Assembly: GCA_946480705.1 (NCBI GenBank)
Contig: CAMLLF010000270.1
Location: 1 to 6,004, forward strand
Length of the DNA: 6,004 bases
From: an uncultured Lysobacteraceae bacterium
GTDB taxonomy: Bacteria; Pseudomonadota; Gammaproteobacteria; Xanthomonadales; Rhodanobacteraceae
Direction: 5' to 3'
Position numbers and translations under genes: made by a program. Position 1 is the first letter of the stretch; every line of letters begins with the position of its first letter. Positions 1 through 5,953 of the stretch are shown in pieces. The notes beneath the pieces were generated by a model. The model did no database searches. It was not told the DNA's origin and saw nothing but the letters and a program-made list of their open reading frames with translations.

Positions 1-999
1 AATCGCACGCAGGGCTGGCTCGGCGCGGGCGACGATCTGCTGCTCGCCGGCAACCGGTTCGCCGGCAACGGCACCGGGACGGTATTTCAGCACAATGTGT
101 ACTTGAGCCAGTCCAACGGCGCGACGCATCGCATACGCGTCGTGCGCAACGCGCTGTATCGCTCGGCGGCCTCCGCGAGCGGCAGCTGCCAGGGGGGATC
201 GTTCGCCGTGCACGGCGAGCACACGGACCTGCTGATCGAAGGCAACACGATCCGCGAAGACCTCGGCGCGGCGGACCCGGCGTGCTGGGGTCTCGGCATC
301 ACGCCGGCCTACGGCACGCCCGAAGGCTTCGTACGGACGATCGTTCGCGGCAATACGTTCCGCAACGTCGGCAACATCGCGATCGCGCTGGGCAGTTGCC
401 AGGACTGCGTCGTCGAGAACAACGTCATCGTCGGCGAGCAGAGCTTCGGCGGCATCGGCATCGCCGCGCCGGCCGTCGCACGCGCGGCCGACGACCTGCC
501 GCTGGCGCGCCTGACCGTCCGCAACAATTCGCTGTATCTGACGGCGCCGTCGAGCATCGGCATTCGTCTCGGCGACGAAGGCAGTCAGCACGTCGTCGTC
601 AGCAACGCGCTGCACAGCACGACGACGAGCGGTTCCTGGTCGTGTCTCTCGTTGAATCTCGCGTTCGGTGCCTATGCCGCTGTCGACAACAATGTCTGCG
701 GCTTCGTGACCGGCGCAGGGCGCGAATGGGAGCAGGGATCCGGCAGCCTCGCGGCATGGCGCGCCGCATCGGGCTTCGACGCCGCATCGCTCGCCGTGGC
801 ACCCGGCTTCGCGTCACCGGCCGGTCCGGGTTTCCAGCTGGAAGCGGCTTCCGCTTCGGCCGCCATGGTCGGTGCAGGCCACGCGTCGGCGAGTTCGCCG
901 ACGGAGTTCTATGGTGCGCCGCGCACCGTGCCGCCTGACGCCGGTGCATACCAGTACGGCACGTCCGATCGGCTGTTTCGCGACGGTTTCGGCGGCTGA
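1..999 (+). CDS. Secreted right-handed parallel beta-helix protein, C-terminal part (5' end outside window)
   Basis: The frame is open from the first base, giving 332 visible residues before TGA at 997-999; no start codon or signal peptide is in the window. The protein is built of short beta-helix (PbH1-like) coils rich in Asn and Gly: GNRFAGNG, GNTIRED, GNTFRNVGNIAIALG, VENNVIVG, VRNNSLYL, VDNNVCGF. These are the asparagine-ladder turns of pectate-lyase-like or polysaccharide-binding solenoids. After the helix come a linker and PPDAGAYQYG, which resembles the D-x-GAYEY ending of 'choice-of-anchor Q' beta-helix proteins, then a short tail LFRDGFGG. Several cysteines (SCQGG, PACWG, SCQDC, WSCLS, NVCGF) fit an exported, disulfide-bonded protein. 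The substrate is unknown, and no catalytic residues can be assigned from this part. It converges with the lipoprotein gene that ends at 1007. The fold is well supported; the function is not. Confidence 0.85.
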   Translation, partial: NRTQGWLGAGDDLLLAGNRFAGNGTGTVFQHNVYLSQSNGATHRIRVVRNALYRSAASASGSCQGGSFAVHGEHTDLLIEGNTIREDLGAADPACWGLGITPAYGTPEGFVRTIVRGNTFRNVGNIAIALGSCQDCVVENNVIVGEQSFGGIGIAAPAVARAADDLPLARLTVRNNSLYLTAPSSIGIRLGDEGSQHVVVSNALHSTTTSGSWSCLSLNLAFGAYAAVDNNVCGFVTGAGREWEQGSGSLAAWRAASGFDAASLAVAPGFASPAGPGFQLEAASASAAMVGAGHASASSPTEFYGAPRTVPPDAGAYQYGTSDRLFRDGFGG

Positions 1000-1006
1000 A
1001 GCCGCC
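991..1006. terminator. Hairpin between two convergent stop codons (possible weak bidirectional terminator)
   Basis: GGCGGC (991-996) and GCCGCC (1001-1006) form a perfect 6-bp inverted repeat with a 4-nt loop. The loop contains the TGA stop of the beta-helix gene (997-999), and the stem ends one base before the TGA of the convergent lipoprotein gene (1009-1007). Its position is that of a shared terminator, but there is no T-tract on either side. Factor-independent termination is therefore doubtful. Confidence 0.3.
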
Positions 1007-1561
1007 TCAGCGCCGCCATCCGCGCACCGGCGGCGCGTCCCGCACGGATGGCTGATCGGCGAACAGCCCGCGCATGGCGTCGAGCAGCGGCGCCAGCAGG
1101 CGTTCGCCCTTGCGCTTGCTGCAGCTCCAGCTGATTTCGTGGCTGCGCTCTCCATCACTGATCCGCAGGCGCGAATGGGGGCCGCAGTCGGAGGCGATTT
1201 CGATGACTTCGAGCGGTTCGCAGCCCGGATCGTGCGCGAGGCTTGGATCACAGCTGCCCCGGGGCGGCTCGGGCAGTTCGTCCAGGTCTTGCGGCAATGT
1301 GAAGAAGTGGCTTTGTTCCGCAAGTTCCAGAAAGGCTTCGAGCTTGACGTCGTCGATGTAGAGCCGACCGGTCTGATGGACGACCTTGTCGAACCTGCGT
1401 TGCTCGTAGCTGCCCTGGCCGCCCGCCTCGACGCGGTAGACGACGTAGTCGCGATCGAGGTACTGCAGCGTGATCTCACGATCGGACGCCGTCGCCGCGC
1501 AGCCGGCGAGCAGCACCGCGGCGAGCGCGACGGCGGCCCGCGCGGTGCGCCGGTCGATCAC
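1007..1561 (-). CDS. Putative outer-membrane lipoprotein of unknown function
   Basis: This encodes 184 aa from a GTG start. The N-terminus is a lipoprotein signal peptide: basic [10 protein letters not shown], a hydrophobic stretch, then the lipobox LLAGC with the acylated cysteine at residue 21. Residue +2 is Ala, so the Lol pathway should carry it to the outer membrane. The mature part has a beta-type start ([19 protein letters not shown]), a central [14 protein letters not shown] segment and four further cysteines at about residues 104, 114, 126 and 147, which could form two disulfides in the periplasm. I recognise no catalytic motif or named family. The GTG start overlaps the rpiA stop as GTGA (1561-1558), so translation is probably coupled to rpiA. 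The coding call and lipoprotein assignment are strong; the role is unknown. Confidence 0.8.
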   Translation of the reverse strand: MIDRRTARAAVALAAVLLAGCAATASDREITLQYLDRDYVVYRVEAGGQGSYEQRRFDKVVHQTGRLYIDDVKLEAFLELAEQSHFFTLPQDLDELPEPPRGSCDPSLAHDPGCEPLEVIEIASDCGPHSRLRISDGERSHEISWSCSKRKGERLLAPLLDAMRGLFADQPSVRDAPPVRGWRR

Positions 1562-2202
1562 GGCATCAGCTCGCTGCCGATGATGACGACGTCGGCCGGA
1601 CGCGCCGCGAACAGCCCGACGCAGACGACGCCGACGATCTGGTTGTATTCGCGCTCGAGCCCGACCGGATCGACGATCGAAAGGTTGTGCACGTCGAGCA
1701 CCCAGTTGCCGTTGTCGGTGACGACGCCTTCGCGCCAGACCGGCTGTCCGCCGCGCTTGGCTATCTCGCGCGCGACGTAGCTGCGCGCCATCGGGATCAC
1801 CTCGACCGGCAGCGGGAACTTGCCGAGCACGTCGACGCGCTTGGCCGCGTCGATCATGCAGACGAAGCGCTCAGACGCCGCGGCGATGATCTTCTCACGC
1901 GTCAGCGCGGCGCCGCCGCCCTTGATCAGGCGCTTGTGCGTGTCGCATTCGTCGGCGCCGTCGACATAGAGCGGCACGGTGCCGACGCTGTTGAGATCGA
2001 CGACGCGGATGCCGCGCTCGCGCAGCAGCTCGGTGGAGCGTTCCGAACTCGACACGGCGCAGTCGATGTCGTCGCGCATCCTGCCGAGTTCGTCGATGAA
2101 GTAGGCGACGGTCGAACCTGTGCCGACGCCGACGACGCTGCCTTTTTCGACATAGGTCGCCGCGCGCTGCGCGGCGAGGCGTTTCTGCTGTTCGCGGTCC
2201 AT
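1558..2202 (-). CDS. rpiA: Ribose-5-phosphate isomerase A
   Basis: This encodes 214 aa, close to the usual length of about 219. RpiA interconverts ribose 5-phosphate and ribulose 5-phosphate in the non-oxidative pentose phosphate pathway (cytosol). The sequence follows E. coli RpiA closely: VGVGTGST (residues 24-31), AVSSSE, YVDGADE (79-85), [12 protein letters not shown] (94-105), [14 protein letters not shown] and GVVTDNGN. The catalytic and substrate-binding residues fall at the same numbers as in the E. coli enzyme: D81, D84, K94 and E103. ATG at 2202 is chosen because GGAG lies 5 nt upstream (2211-2208) and the N-terminus then matches the family. The frame is open further upstream, but only as a shadow of the EVE gene. 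Its stop overlaps the start of the lipoprotein gene, and the EVE gene ends 77 nt upstream. Confidence 0.97.
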   Translation of the reverse strand: MDREQQKRLAAQRAATYVEKGSVVGVGTGSTVAYFIDELGRMRDDIDCAVSSSERSTELLRERGIRVVDLNSVGTVPLYVDGADECDTHKRLIKGGGAALTREKIIAAASERFVCMIDAAKRVDVLGKFPLPVEVIPMARSYVAREIAKRGGQPVWREGVVTDNGNWVLDVHNLSIVDPVGLEREYNQIVGVVCVGLFAARPADVVIIGSELMP

Positions 2203-2279
2203 TAGAGCTCCGGGAGGCAATGGCGGCTGAGGAAAATTCGACGGCGGCGGCGCAACCGCAGCCTGCGCGCGAAGACGCG

Positions 2280-2732
2280 CTATTCGAGCGACAGGATGAA
2301 ATCCCATTCTTTCCTGGCGACCGGCAGCACCGACAGGCGATTGCCCTTCTTGACGAGTGCGAGGTCCTGCAGCTCGGGCTTGTCCTTGAGCTCGGCCAGC
2401 GTGATCGTGCGTTTGAGTTTGCGCTTGAAGCCGACGTCCACGAGCAGCCAGCGCGGTTCCTCGCGCTTGCTGGCCGGGTCGTAGTAGTCGCTTTTCGGAT
2501 CGAACTGCGTGGGGTCGGGATGGGCTTCGCTGCGGATCTCGGCGAGGCCGACGACGCCGGGTTCGTCGCAGTTGGAGTGATAGAACAGCACGCCGTCGCC
2601 GATCTTCATGTCGTCGCGCATGTAGTTGCGCGCCTGGTAGTTGCGCACGCCGTTCCACGGTTCGAGCTTCTTCTTCGCGAGCGCGTCGATCGAGAACTCT
2701 TCGGGTTCGGATTTCATGAGCCAGTAACGCAT
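2280..2732 (-). CDS. EVE domain protein (THYN1-like, PUA-fold)
   Basis: This encodes 150 aa and is essentially a single EVE domain, typical of stand-alone bacterial members. Hallmarks are the N-terminal [32 protein letters not shown], the [13 protein letters not shown] segment and VVGLAEI. EVE domains have a PUA/ASCH-like fold with a pocket thought to bind modified bases in DNA or RNA; the human relative is thymocyte nuclear protein 1. In bacteria the stand-alone form has no settled function. The start is fixed by AAGGA at 2743-2739, 6 nt before the ATG. That Shine-Dalgarno overlaps the TGA stop of the upstream cyclo-ligase gene, so the two are probably translationally coupled. The C-terminus (EWDFILSLE) is complete. 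Family assignment is secure; binding of a modified nucleotide is inferred from the family. Confidence 0.95.
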   Translation of the reverse strand: MRYWLMKSEPEEFSIDALAKKKLEPWNGVRNYQARNYMRDDMKIGDGVLFYHSNCDEPGVVGLAEIRSEAHPDPTQFDPKSDYYDPASKREEPRWLLVDVGFKRKLKRTITLAELKDKPELQDLALVKKGNRLSVLPVARKEWDFILSLE

Positions 2733-2742
2733 GGGCAGTCCT

Positions 2743-3348
2743 TCAGGATGCGGGCTGGGTGCAGTCGATGAGTTCGCGCTCGGTCGCGACGAGATCGAGC
2801 TTCACGTCCCAGGCTTGGGCGCCGACCGTGTCGATCTCCTGGAAGCTGTAGCCGATGCCGACGAGCAGCGGCGTCGTCGGACGCTCGCGCCCGTGCAGGA
2901 ATGCGAAGCTCGTGTCGTAGAAACCGCCGCCGTAGCCGAGACGGTGTCCGCGACGATCGAATCCGAGCAGCGGGACGAGCACGAGGTCGAGCGAATCCGG
3001 CGTGGCGAGTTCGGCGTCGGCAGCGGCCGGCTCGGGAATGCCGAAGCGGTTCGGCTGCACCTGGCTCGCGGCGGTGTACGGCGCGAAGCGCAGCTGCCGC
3101 GCAGCGCCCGAGACCGGCAGATGGAACGCCTTGCCCTGGCGCCAGCAGTGCGCGACGACGAGATGCAGCGACAGTTCGCCGTTGACCGCGAAATAGCCGC
3201 CGATGCGTTCGTCGACGGTGAGTTCGGGCAACTGCTGCAACTGCTGCAGCAGGCCCTGCGCGGCGGCGATGCGCTGTGCGGCGGGCAGCGCGGCCCGCTG
3301 CTCGCGCAGGCGCTGCCGCAGCTGCTGTCGGTCGAGGGCGTTCGTCAT
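2743..3348 (-). CDS. fau: 5-formyltetrahydrofolate cyclo-ligase
   Basis: This encodes 201 aa, a normal length for the family. The enzyme (EC 6.3.3.2, also called MTHFS or YgfA) uses ATP to convert 5-formyl-THF to 5,10-methenyl-THF in the cytosol, returning a storage folate to one-carbon metabolism. Visible motifs are a basic N-terminal helix (RQQLRQRLREQRAALP), RFGIPEP (101-107), LDLVLVPLLGFDRRGHRLGYGGGFYD in two pieces (VPLLGFD 125-131, then RLGYGGGFYD 136-145, the ATP/Mg loop) and a C-terminal ERELIDCT-type end. ATG at 3348 places the N-terminal helix as in homologues; its Shine-Dalgarno is poor. Location downstream of ssrS matches the conserved ssrS-ygfA arrangement of gammaproteobacteria. 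The Gln/Leu run near residues 33-40 comes from a doubled 9-bp unit at 3229-3246. Confidence 0.95.
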   Translation of the reverse strand: MTNALDRQQLRQRLREQRAALPAAQRIAAAQGLLQQLQQLPELTVDERIGGYFAVNGELSLHLVVAHCWRQGKAFHLPVSGAARQLRFAPYTAASQVQPNRFGIPEPAAADAELATPDSLDLVLVPLLGFDRRGHRLGYGGGFYDTSFAFLHGRERPTTPLLVGIGYSFQEIDTVGAQAWDVKLDLVATERELIDCTQPAS

Positions 3349-3376
3349 CGGGGCCGGACGTCGAAAGAGGCCGCGG

Positions 3377-3382
3377 ATTGTA
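3377..3382 (-). promoter_or_regulatory. Possible -10 element for the cyclo-ligase gene
   Basis: TACAAT on the minus strand (3382-3377) matches the sigma70 -10 consensus at five of six positions. It would start a transcript at about 3370, leaving a 22-nt leader before the ATG at 3348. No convincing -35 hexamer sits 16-18 nt upstream, so this is only a candidate. The gene may instead be read from ssrS or zapA transcripts. Confidence 0.25.
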
Positions 3383-3410
3383 GCGGGGGACAGCGGTGAG
3401 CGCGCGGCGC

Positions 3411-3432
3411 GCTGCAGAAACGCAACTGCAGC
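3411..3432 (-). other. Perfect 7-bp hairpin in the cyclo-ligase leader
   Basis: GCTGCAG (3411-3417) and CTGCAGC (3426-3432) are perfect inverted repeats around an 8-nt loop. There is no T-run after it on the minus strand, so it is not an obvious terminator. It lies between the larger structured element (3496-3597) and the candidate -10. The rest of 3349-3495 shows no open frame, RNA gene or repeat that I can support. Confidence 0.35.
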
Positions 3433-3495
3433 CAGCACCCGTGAGCAGAGCGCTGGAGGATGAGCGAGCAGCCGGCTCTACGTACCTGCCTCCCG

Positions 3496-3597
3496 CCTCC
3501 ACTGCGAGTCGCAAAGCAGAAAGGCCAGAAGACAGCAACCAGAGCGCGCACGCCCACCAGTTACTCCCTTCTGACCTCTATTTACTGCTTATGGAGG
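3496..3597 (-). ncRNA. Unrecognised structured RNA element between 6S RNA and the cyclo-ligase gene
   Basis: Read on the minus strand, this 102-nt segment folds by eye into a three-way junction. The closing stem is CCUCCA (3597-3592) with UGGAGG (3501-3496). The long arm stacks AAGCAG/CUGCUU (3590-3585 with 3519-3514), a 10-bp stem AGGUCAGAAG/CUUCUGGCCU (3577-3568 with 3531-3522, one G-U), AGUAAC/GUUGCU (3565-3560 with 3539-3534, one G-U) and GGGCG/CGCUC (3555-3551 with 3546-3542) capped by UGCG. A short side arm is UGCG-ACU-CGCA (3513-3503). That is about 37 pairs. I recognise no Rfam family in it. It could be a cis-regulatory leader of the folate gene, a small RNA processed from the ssrS transcript, or a palindromic repeat element (REP or MITE). 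The pairing is seen directly; the role is open. Confidence 0.5.
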
Positions 3598-3784
3598 ACG
3601 CCCTCCGCCGTGCCGATGCACACAGAACGACCTTGAACCCCGTTAACAGGTGGGACAGCTCGCGAGATCTCAGGCTTCCCGCACGTGGCGGACATGCACA
3701 CCGACCTCAGCACTGCAACCCCGGGGTAGTCGATTAGGAACAAGGCAAATGTTAGGCGTGCTGTCGCACACGGCAGAGAACGAC
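3597..3784 (-). ncRNA. ssrS: 6S RNA
   Basis: 6S RNA (about 185 nt) mimics an open promoter, binds sigma70-RNA polymerase and represses many promoters in stationary phase. Evidence is structural and positional. The apical region GCAUG (3697-3693), then a CCGC/GCGG hairpin, then GAAGCC (3678-3673), follows the conserved 6S pattern GCAUG-hairpin-GAAGCC seen in E. coli. A hairpin ending GGUUCAAGG (3' arm) also matches. The closing stem is CUCUGCCGUG (3778-3769) with CACGGCGGAG (3612-3603), 10 bp, followed by GCACGC/GUGUGC inside. The order zapA - ssrS - cyclo-ligase is the standard gammaproteobacterial one. The 5' end near 3784 agrees with the promoter found at 3791-3820; both ends are uncertain by several bases. 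Confidence 0.88.
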
Positions 3785-3788
3785 GCGG

Positions 3789-4091
3789 CTATTTTACGGA
3801 CGCGCTGAGCACACCTTCAAGCTTGTGTTTCAGCGCTTGCACGTGCTGTGCCACGGTGTCGGCCTGATTGTTGCCCTGCTGGCGCGCGGCGATGAGTTCG
3901 TGCGTGATGTTCAGCGCGGCGAGTACGGCGATGCGATCGAGTCCGCTCGCGCGCGCGGCGCTCTTGACTTCGCGCATCTTGCCGTCGAGATACGCCGCTG
4001 CGGCGATGAGGCCGGGACGTTCTTCATCGGTGCAGGCGACGAGAAATTCGCGATCGAGGATGCTGACGGAAACCGGCGCGGGTATGCTCAT
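3789..4091 (-). CDS. zapA: Cell division protein ZapA
   Basis: This encodes 100 aa, the usual size for ZapA. ZapA is a cytosolic FtsZ-binding protein that tetramerises through a C-terminal coiled coil and bundles FtsZ filaments at the division site. The N-terminal globular domain shows VSVSILDREFLVACTDEE (7-24) followed by GLIAAAAYLDGKMREVK; the family signature AALNITHEL is at 58-66. The remainder is the Gln/Leu-rich helix (QADTVAQHVQALKHKLEGVL). ATG at 4091 is chosen because it gives the family N-terminus and lies 5 nt after the stop of the upstream ZapB-like gene; the longer open frame back to 4250 is a shadow of that gene. No strong Shine-Dalgarno is present, so coupling to the upstream gene is likely. 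The ssrS promoter overlaps its 3' end. Confidence 0.93.
   Translation of the reverse strand: MSIPAPVSVSILDREFLVACTDEERPGLIAAAAYLDGKMREVKSAARASGLDRIAVLAALNITHELIAARQQGNNQADTVAQHVQALKHKLEGVLSASVK
3791..3820 (-). promoter_or_regulatory. Probable sigma70 promoter of 6S RNA, inside the end of zapA
   Basis: On the minus strand TTGAAG (3820-3815) and TAAAAT (3796-3791) are separated by 18 nt. They match the -35 consensus at four of six positions and the -10 at five of six. The -10 ends in the T of the zapA TAG stop codon (3791-3789). The predicted start, 6-7 nt downstream, is at about 3784-3785, exactly where the 6S closing stem begins. Confidence 0.6.
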
Positions 4092-4096
4092 GGGGC

Positions 4097-4321
4097 CTAC
4101 GCGTTCTGTTCCAGCGACTTGAGCCGCGCGATCATCGCTTCGACGCGCGTGCGGGCCTGTTCGTTTTTCTGCAGCAGCAGCGCGCGCTCGTTCGCGAGCT
4201 GTTCCTGACTCTGACGCAGGCTGCGGTTTTCCTCGGACAGCCGCTGGCACAGCTCGACCAGGCGGTCGATGCGGGCGCTGACCTCATGCAGGTCGGCAAG
4301 CGTGGTGTTGGCCGCGGACAT
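4097..4321 (-). CDS. ZapB-like coiled-coil protein (TIGR02449 type)
   Basis: This encodes 74 aa, almost entirely one helix: leucines and hydrophobics recur at heptad spacing from LADLHEVSARIDRLVELCQ through ENRSLRQSQEQLANERALL to RVEAMIARLKSLEQ. Size, composition and position directly upstream of zapA match the small coiled-coil family TIGR02449 found before zapA in many gammaproteobacteria, considered a ZapB-like division factor. Direct interaction with ZapA is inferred from that linkage. The gene ends 5 nt before the zapA ATG. No Shine-Dalgarno precedes its ATG, and a good -10 ends only 7 nt upstream, suggesting a leaderless or nearly leaderless message. Confidence 0.88.
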   Translation of the reverse strand: MSAANTTLADLHEVSARIDRLVELCQRLSEENRSLRQSQEQLANERALLLQKNEQARTRVEAMIARLKSLEQNA

Positions 4322-4328
4322 GGGCCGG

Positions 4329-4356
4329 ACTATAGCAGAGGGCCGCGACGCCGCAA
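4329..4356 (-). promoter_or_regulatory. Candidate promoter of the ZapB-like/zapA pair
   Basis: TATAGT on the minus strand (4334-4329) matches the -10 consensus at five of six positions. A weak -35, TTGCGG (4356-4351), lies 16 nt upstream and matches at three positions. The predicted start is at about 4321-4322, the first base of the ATG or one base before it. This is the only gap (4322-4384) between the GGDEF-EAL stop and the zap genes. Confidence 0.45.
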
Positions 4357-4384
4357 CGGCGCTGCCGCAAGGCCGGGAAGGCGT

Positions 4385-5953
4385 TCACAAGGGCGCGGTT
4401 TCGCGCCGCCGGGCCTTCAGGAATTCGAGGCAGCGCTCGGCCGACAGCGGCAGCGACAGCCAGTTGCCCTGGATCTCGTCGCAACCCTGTTCGCGCAGGT
4501 ATTCGACCTGTTCGTGCGTTTCCACGCCTTCGGCGATCACGTTGAGGCCGAGCGAATGCGCCATCGTGATGATGGTCGCGGTGATCGCCTCGTCGTCGGG
4601 GTCCGAAGTGATGTCGCCGACGAATTCCTTGTCGATCTTCAGCGTGTCGATCGGCAGGCGCTTGAGATAGGACAGCGAGGAATAGCCGGTGCCGAAGTCG
4701 TCGATCGCGAGCGATACGCCGATCGCCTTGAGATCGTTGAGCGTGCGCACCGACTGCTCGGCATTGTTCATGATCGTGCTCTCGGTCAGCTCGAGCTCGA
4801 TCTGCTGCGGCGCGATGTCGTGCTCGGCGAGGATTTCGCGCAGTCGCCGCGGCAGCTCGCCGCGCAGCAGCTGCAGCACGGACACGTTGACCGCCATGAC
4901 GACGTCGTCGATCTCCTGCGTGCGCCAGCGCGCGAGCGTCGCACAGGCGCGGCTCAGCACGAATTCGCCGATGTCGATGATCATGCCGGCTTCCTCGGCC
5001 AGCGGAATGAACACGGCCGGCGAGATTTCGCCGAGGTCCTCGCTGTGCCAGCGCAGCAGCGCCTCGACGCCGACGATGCGTTCGCCGACGAGCGCGAGCT
5101 TGGGCTGGAACACGAGGCGGAACTCGCCGCGTTCCATTGCCTTGCGCAGCGCGCCGACCATGGTCGCGCGCAGGCGCGCGGCGGAATCCATTTCCGATGT
5201 ATACATTTTATAAGTGTTGCGGCCGCTCTCCTTGGCCTGGTACATGGCCGTGTCGGCGTACTTCAGCAGATCCGTCGGCACCTGCGCGTGATCCGGATAG
5301 AGGCTGATGCCGATCGACGGCGAGATCACGACTTCCTGGCCGGAGTCGATTTCCAGCGGTTCGGCGAACACCTGCAGCAGCTTCTGGGCGACCTGCTCGG
5401 CTTCCATGCCGTCGTGCACATCCTCGAGAACGACCGTGAATTCGTCGCCGCCCAGGCGCGCGACGGTGTCGCTGTCGCGCACGTGCGTGCGCAGCCGCGA
5501 GCCTGCCGCCTTGAGCATGCGGTCGCCCGCGGCGTGGCCCATCGAGTCGTTGACGTGCTTGAAGCGGTCGAGGTCGAGGAACAGTACGGCGACGCGCCGG
5601 CCGTTGCGGCGCGCGCGCATGATCGCGTGGCCTAGGCGTTCGCCGAGCAGCGTGCGGTTCGGCAGTCCGGTCAGCGTGTCGTAGTTCGCGAGATAGCGCA
5701 GTTCCTGCTCGGCGCGCTTGCGGTCGGTGATGTCGGCGAGCACGCCGACGAAATGCGTGCGCGTGCCGTGCGCGTCGCGCACTTCGGCGAGTTCGAGCCA
5801 GCTCAGGAATTCCTCGCCGTCCTTGCGCCGCTGCCACAGTTCGCCGCGCCAGTGGCCGGTCTGGCTCAGCGTCTCGCGCATGTGCTCGTAGACCTCGGGC
5901 GCATGCTGCGGCGAGTTCAGGAGCGCCGCGTTCTGGCCGACGACTTCGTCTTC
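4385..5953 (-). CDS. PAS-GGDEF-EAL cyclic-di-GMP signalling enzyme, 5' end lost
   Basis: About 520 residues are visible. The order is the second half of a PAS/PAC sensor (from EVVGQNAALLNS to FVGVLADITDRKRAEQEL), a GGDEF domain and an EAL domain. The diguanylate cyclase half has YDTLTGLPNR, an intact GGDEF (5452-5438) and an RxxD inhibitory site (RDSD) five residues before it. The phosphodiesterase half keeps EALLRW (EAL at 5065-5057), NVS, ELTES, DDFGTGYSSL, the lysine of LKIDKEFV, the glutamate of AEGVET and the Gln of EIQGNW. Both activities are therefore possible; which dominates cannot be told. It probably acts in the cytosol, or at the membrane if the missing part has transmembrane segments. 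The frame remains open to the window edge, but similarity to PAS ends near 5953, where plus-strand DUF72 sequence begins. A GTG at 5983 is not a credible start. Confidence 0.93.
   Translation of the reverse strand, partial: EDEVVGQNAALLNSPQHAPEVYEHMRETLSQTGHWRGELWQRRKDGEEFLSWLELAEVRDAHGTRTHFVGVLADITDRKRAEQELRYLANYDTLTGLPNRTLLGERLGHAIMRARRNGRRVAVLFLDLDRFKHVNDSMGHAAGDRMLKAAGSRLRTHVRDSDTVARLGGDEFTVVLEDVHDGMEAEQVAQKLLQVFAEPLEIDSGQEVVISPSIGISLYPDHAQVPTDLLKYADTAMYQAKESGRNTYKMYTSEMDSAARLRATMVGALRKAMERGEFRLVFQPKLALVGERIVGVEALLRWHSEDLGEISPAVFIPLAEEAGMIIDIGEFVLSRACATLARWRTQEIDDVVMAVNVSVLQLLRGELPRRLREILAEHDIAPQQIELELTESTIMNNAEQSVRTLNDLKAIGVSLAIDDFGTGYSSLSYLKRLPIDTLKIDKEFVGDITSDPDDEAITATIITMAHSLGLNVIAEGVETHEQVEYLREQGCDEIQGNWLSLPLSAERCLEFLKARRRETAPL

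Noticed and set aside
872..1780. Plus-strand open frame of 302 codons across the lipoprotein and rpiA ends.
   Set aside because: Antisense to two supported genes, overlaps the beta-helix 3' end, and shows no recognisable domain.
2267..2280. GCGCG-AAGA-CGCGC hairpin at the end of the EVE gene, as a terminator.
   Set aside because: Only 5 bp, no T-tract after it on the minus strand, and rpiA follows after 77 nt; chance GC palindromes are common here.
2203..2658. Upstream extension of the rpiA frame to a start at 2658.
   Set aside because: The extension is low-complexity Arg/Gln/Pro sequence overlapping the EVE gene; the ATG at 2202 has a good Shine-Dalgarno and the family N-terminus.
3229..3252. 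Tandem CAACTGCTG repeat followed by CAGCAG, as a microsatellite or regulatory repeat.
   Set aside because: Only two copies, in frame inside the cyclo-ligase gene, where it encodes a Gln/Leu helix; too short to imply phase variation.
3396..3737. Plus-strand open frame of 113 codons in the zapA-cyclo-ligase gap.
   Set aside because: It crosses the 6S RNA gene and the structured element, has no domain or ribosome site, and its composition does not look coding.
3751..3757. GTTAGGC, which resembles an integron attC R' core site.
   Set aside because: No partner core site at proper spacing, no integrase or cassette; the bases lie within the 6S RNA 5' strand next to a helix that pairs there.
4286..5635. 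Long plus-strand open frame (449 codons) opposite the GGDEF-EAL gene.
   Set aside because: It is the antisense shadow of a gene with complete GGDEF and EAL motifs; its Asp/Arg/His/Val-rich composition is typical of antisense frames in GC-rich DNA.
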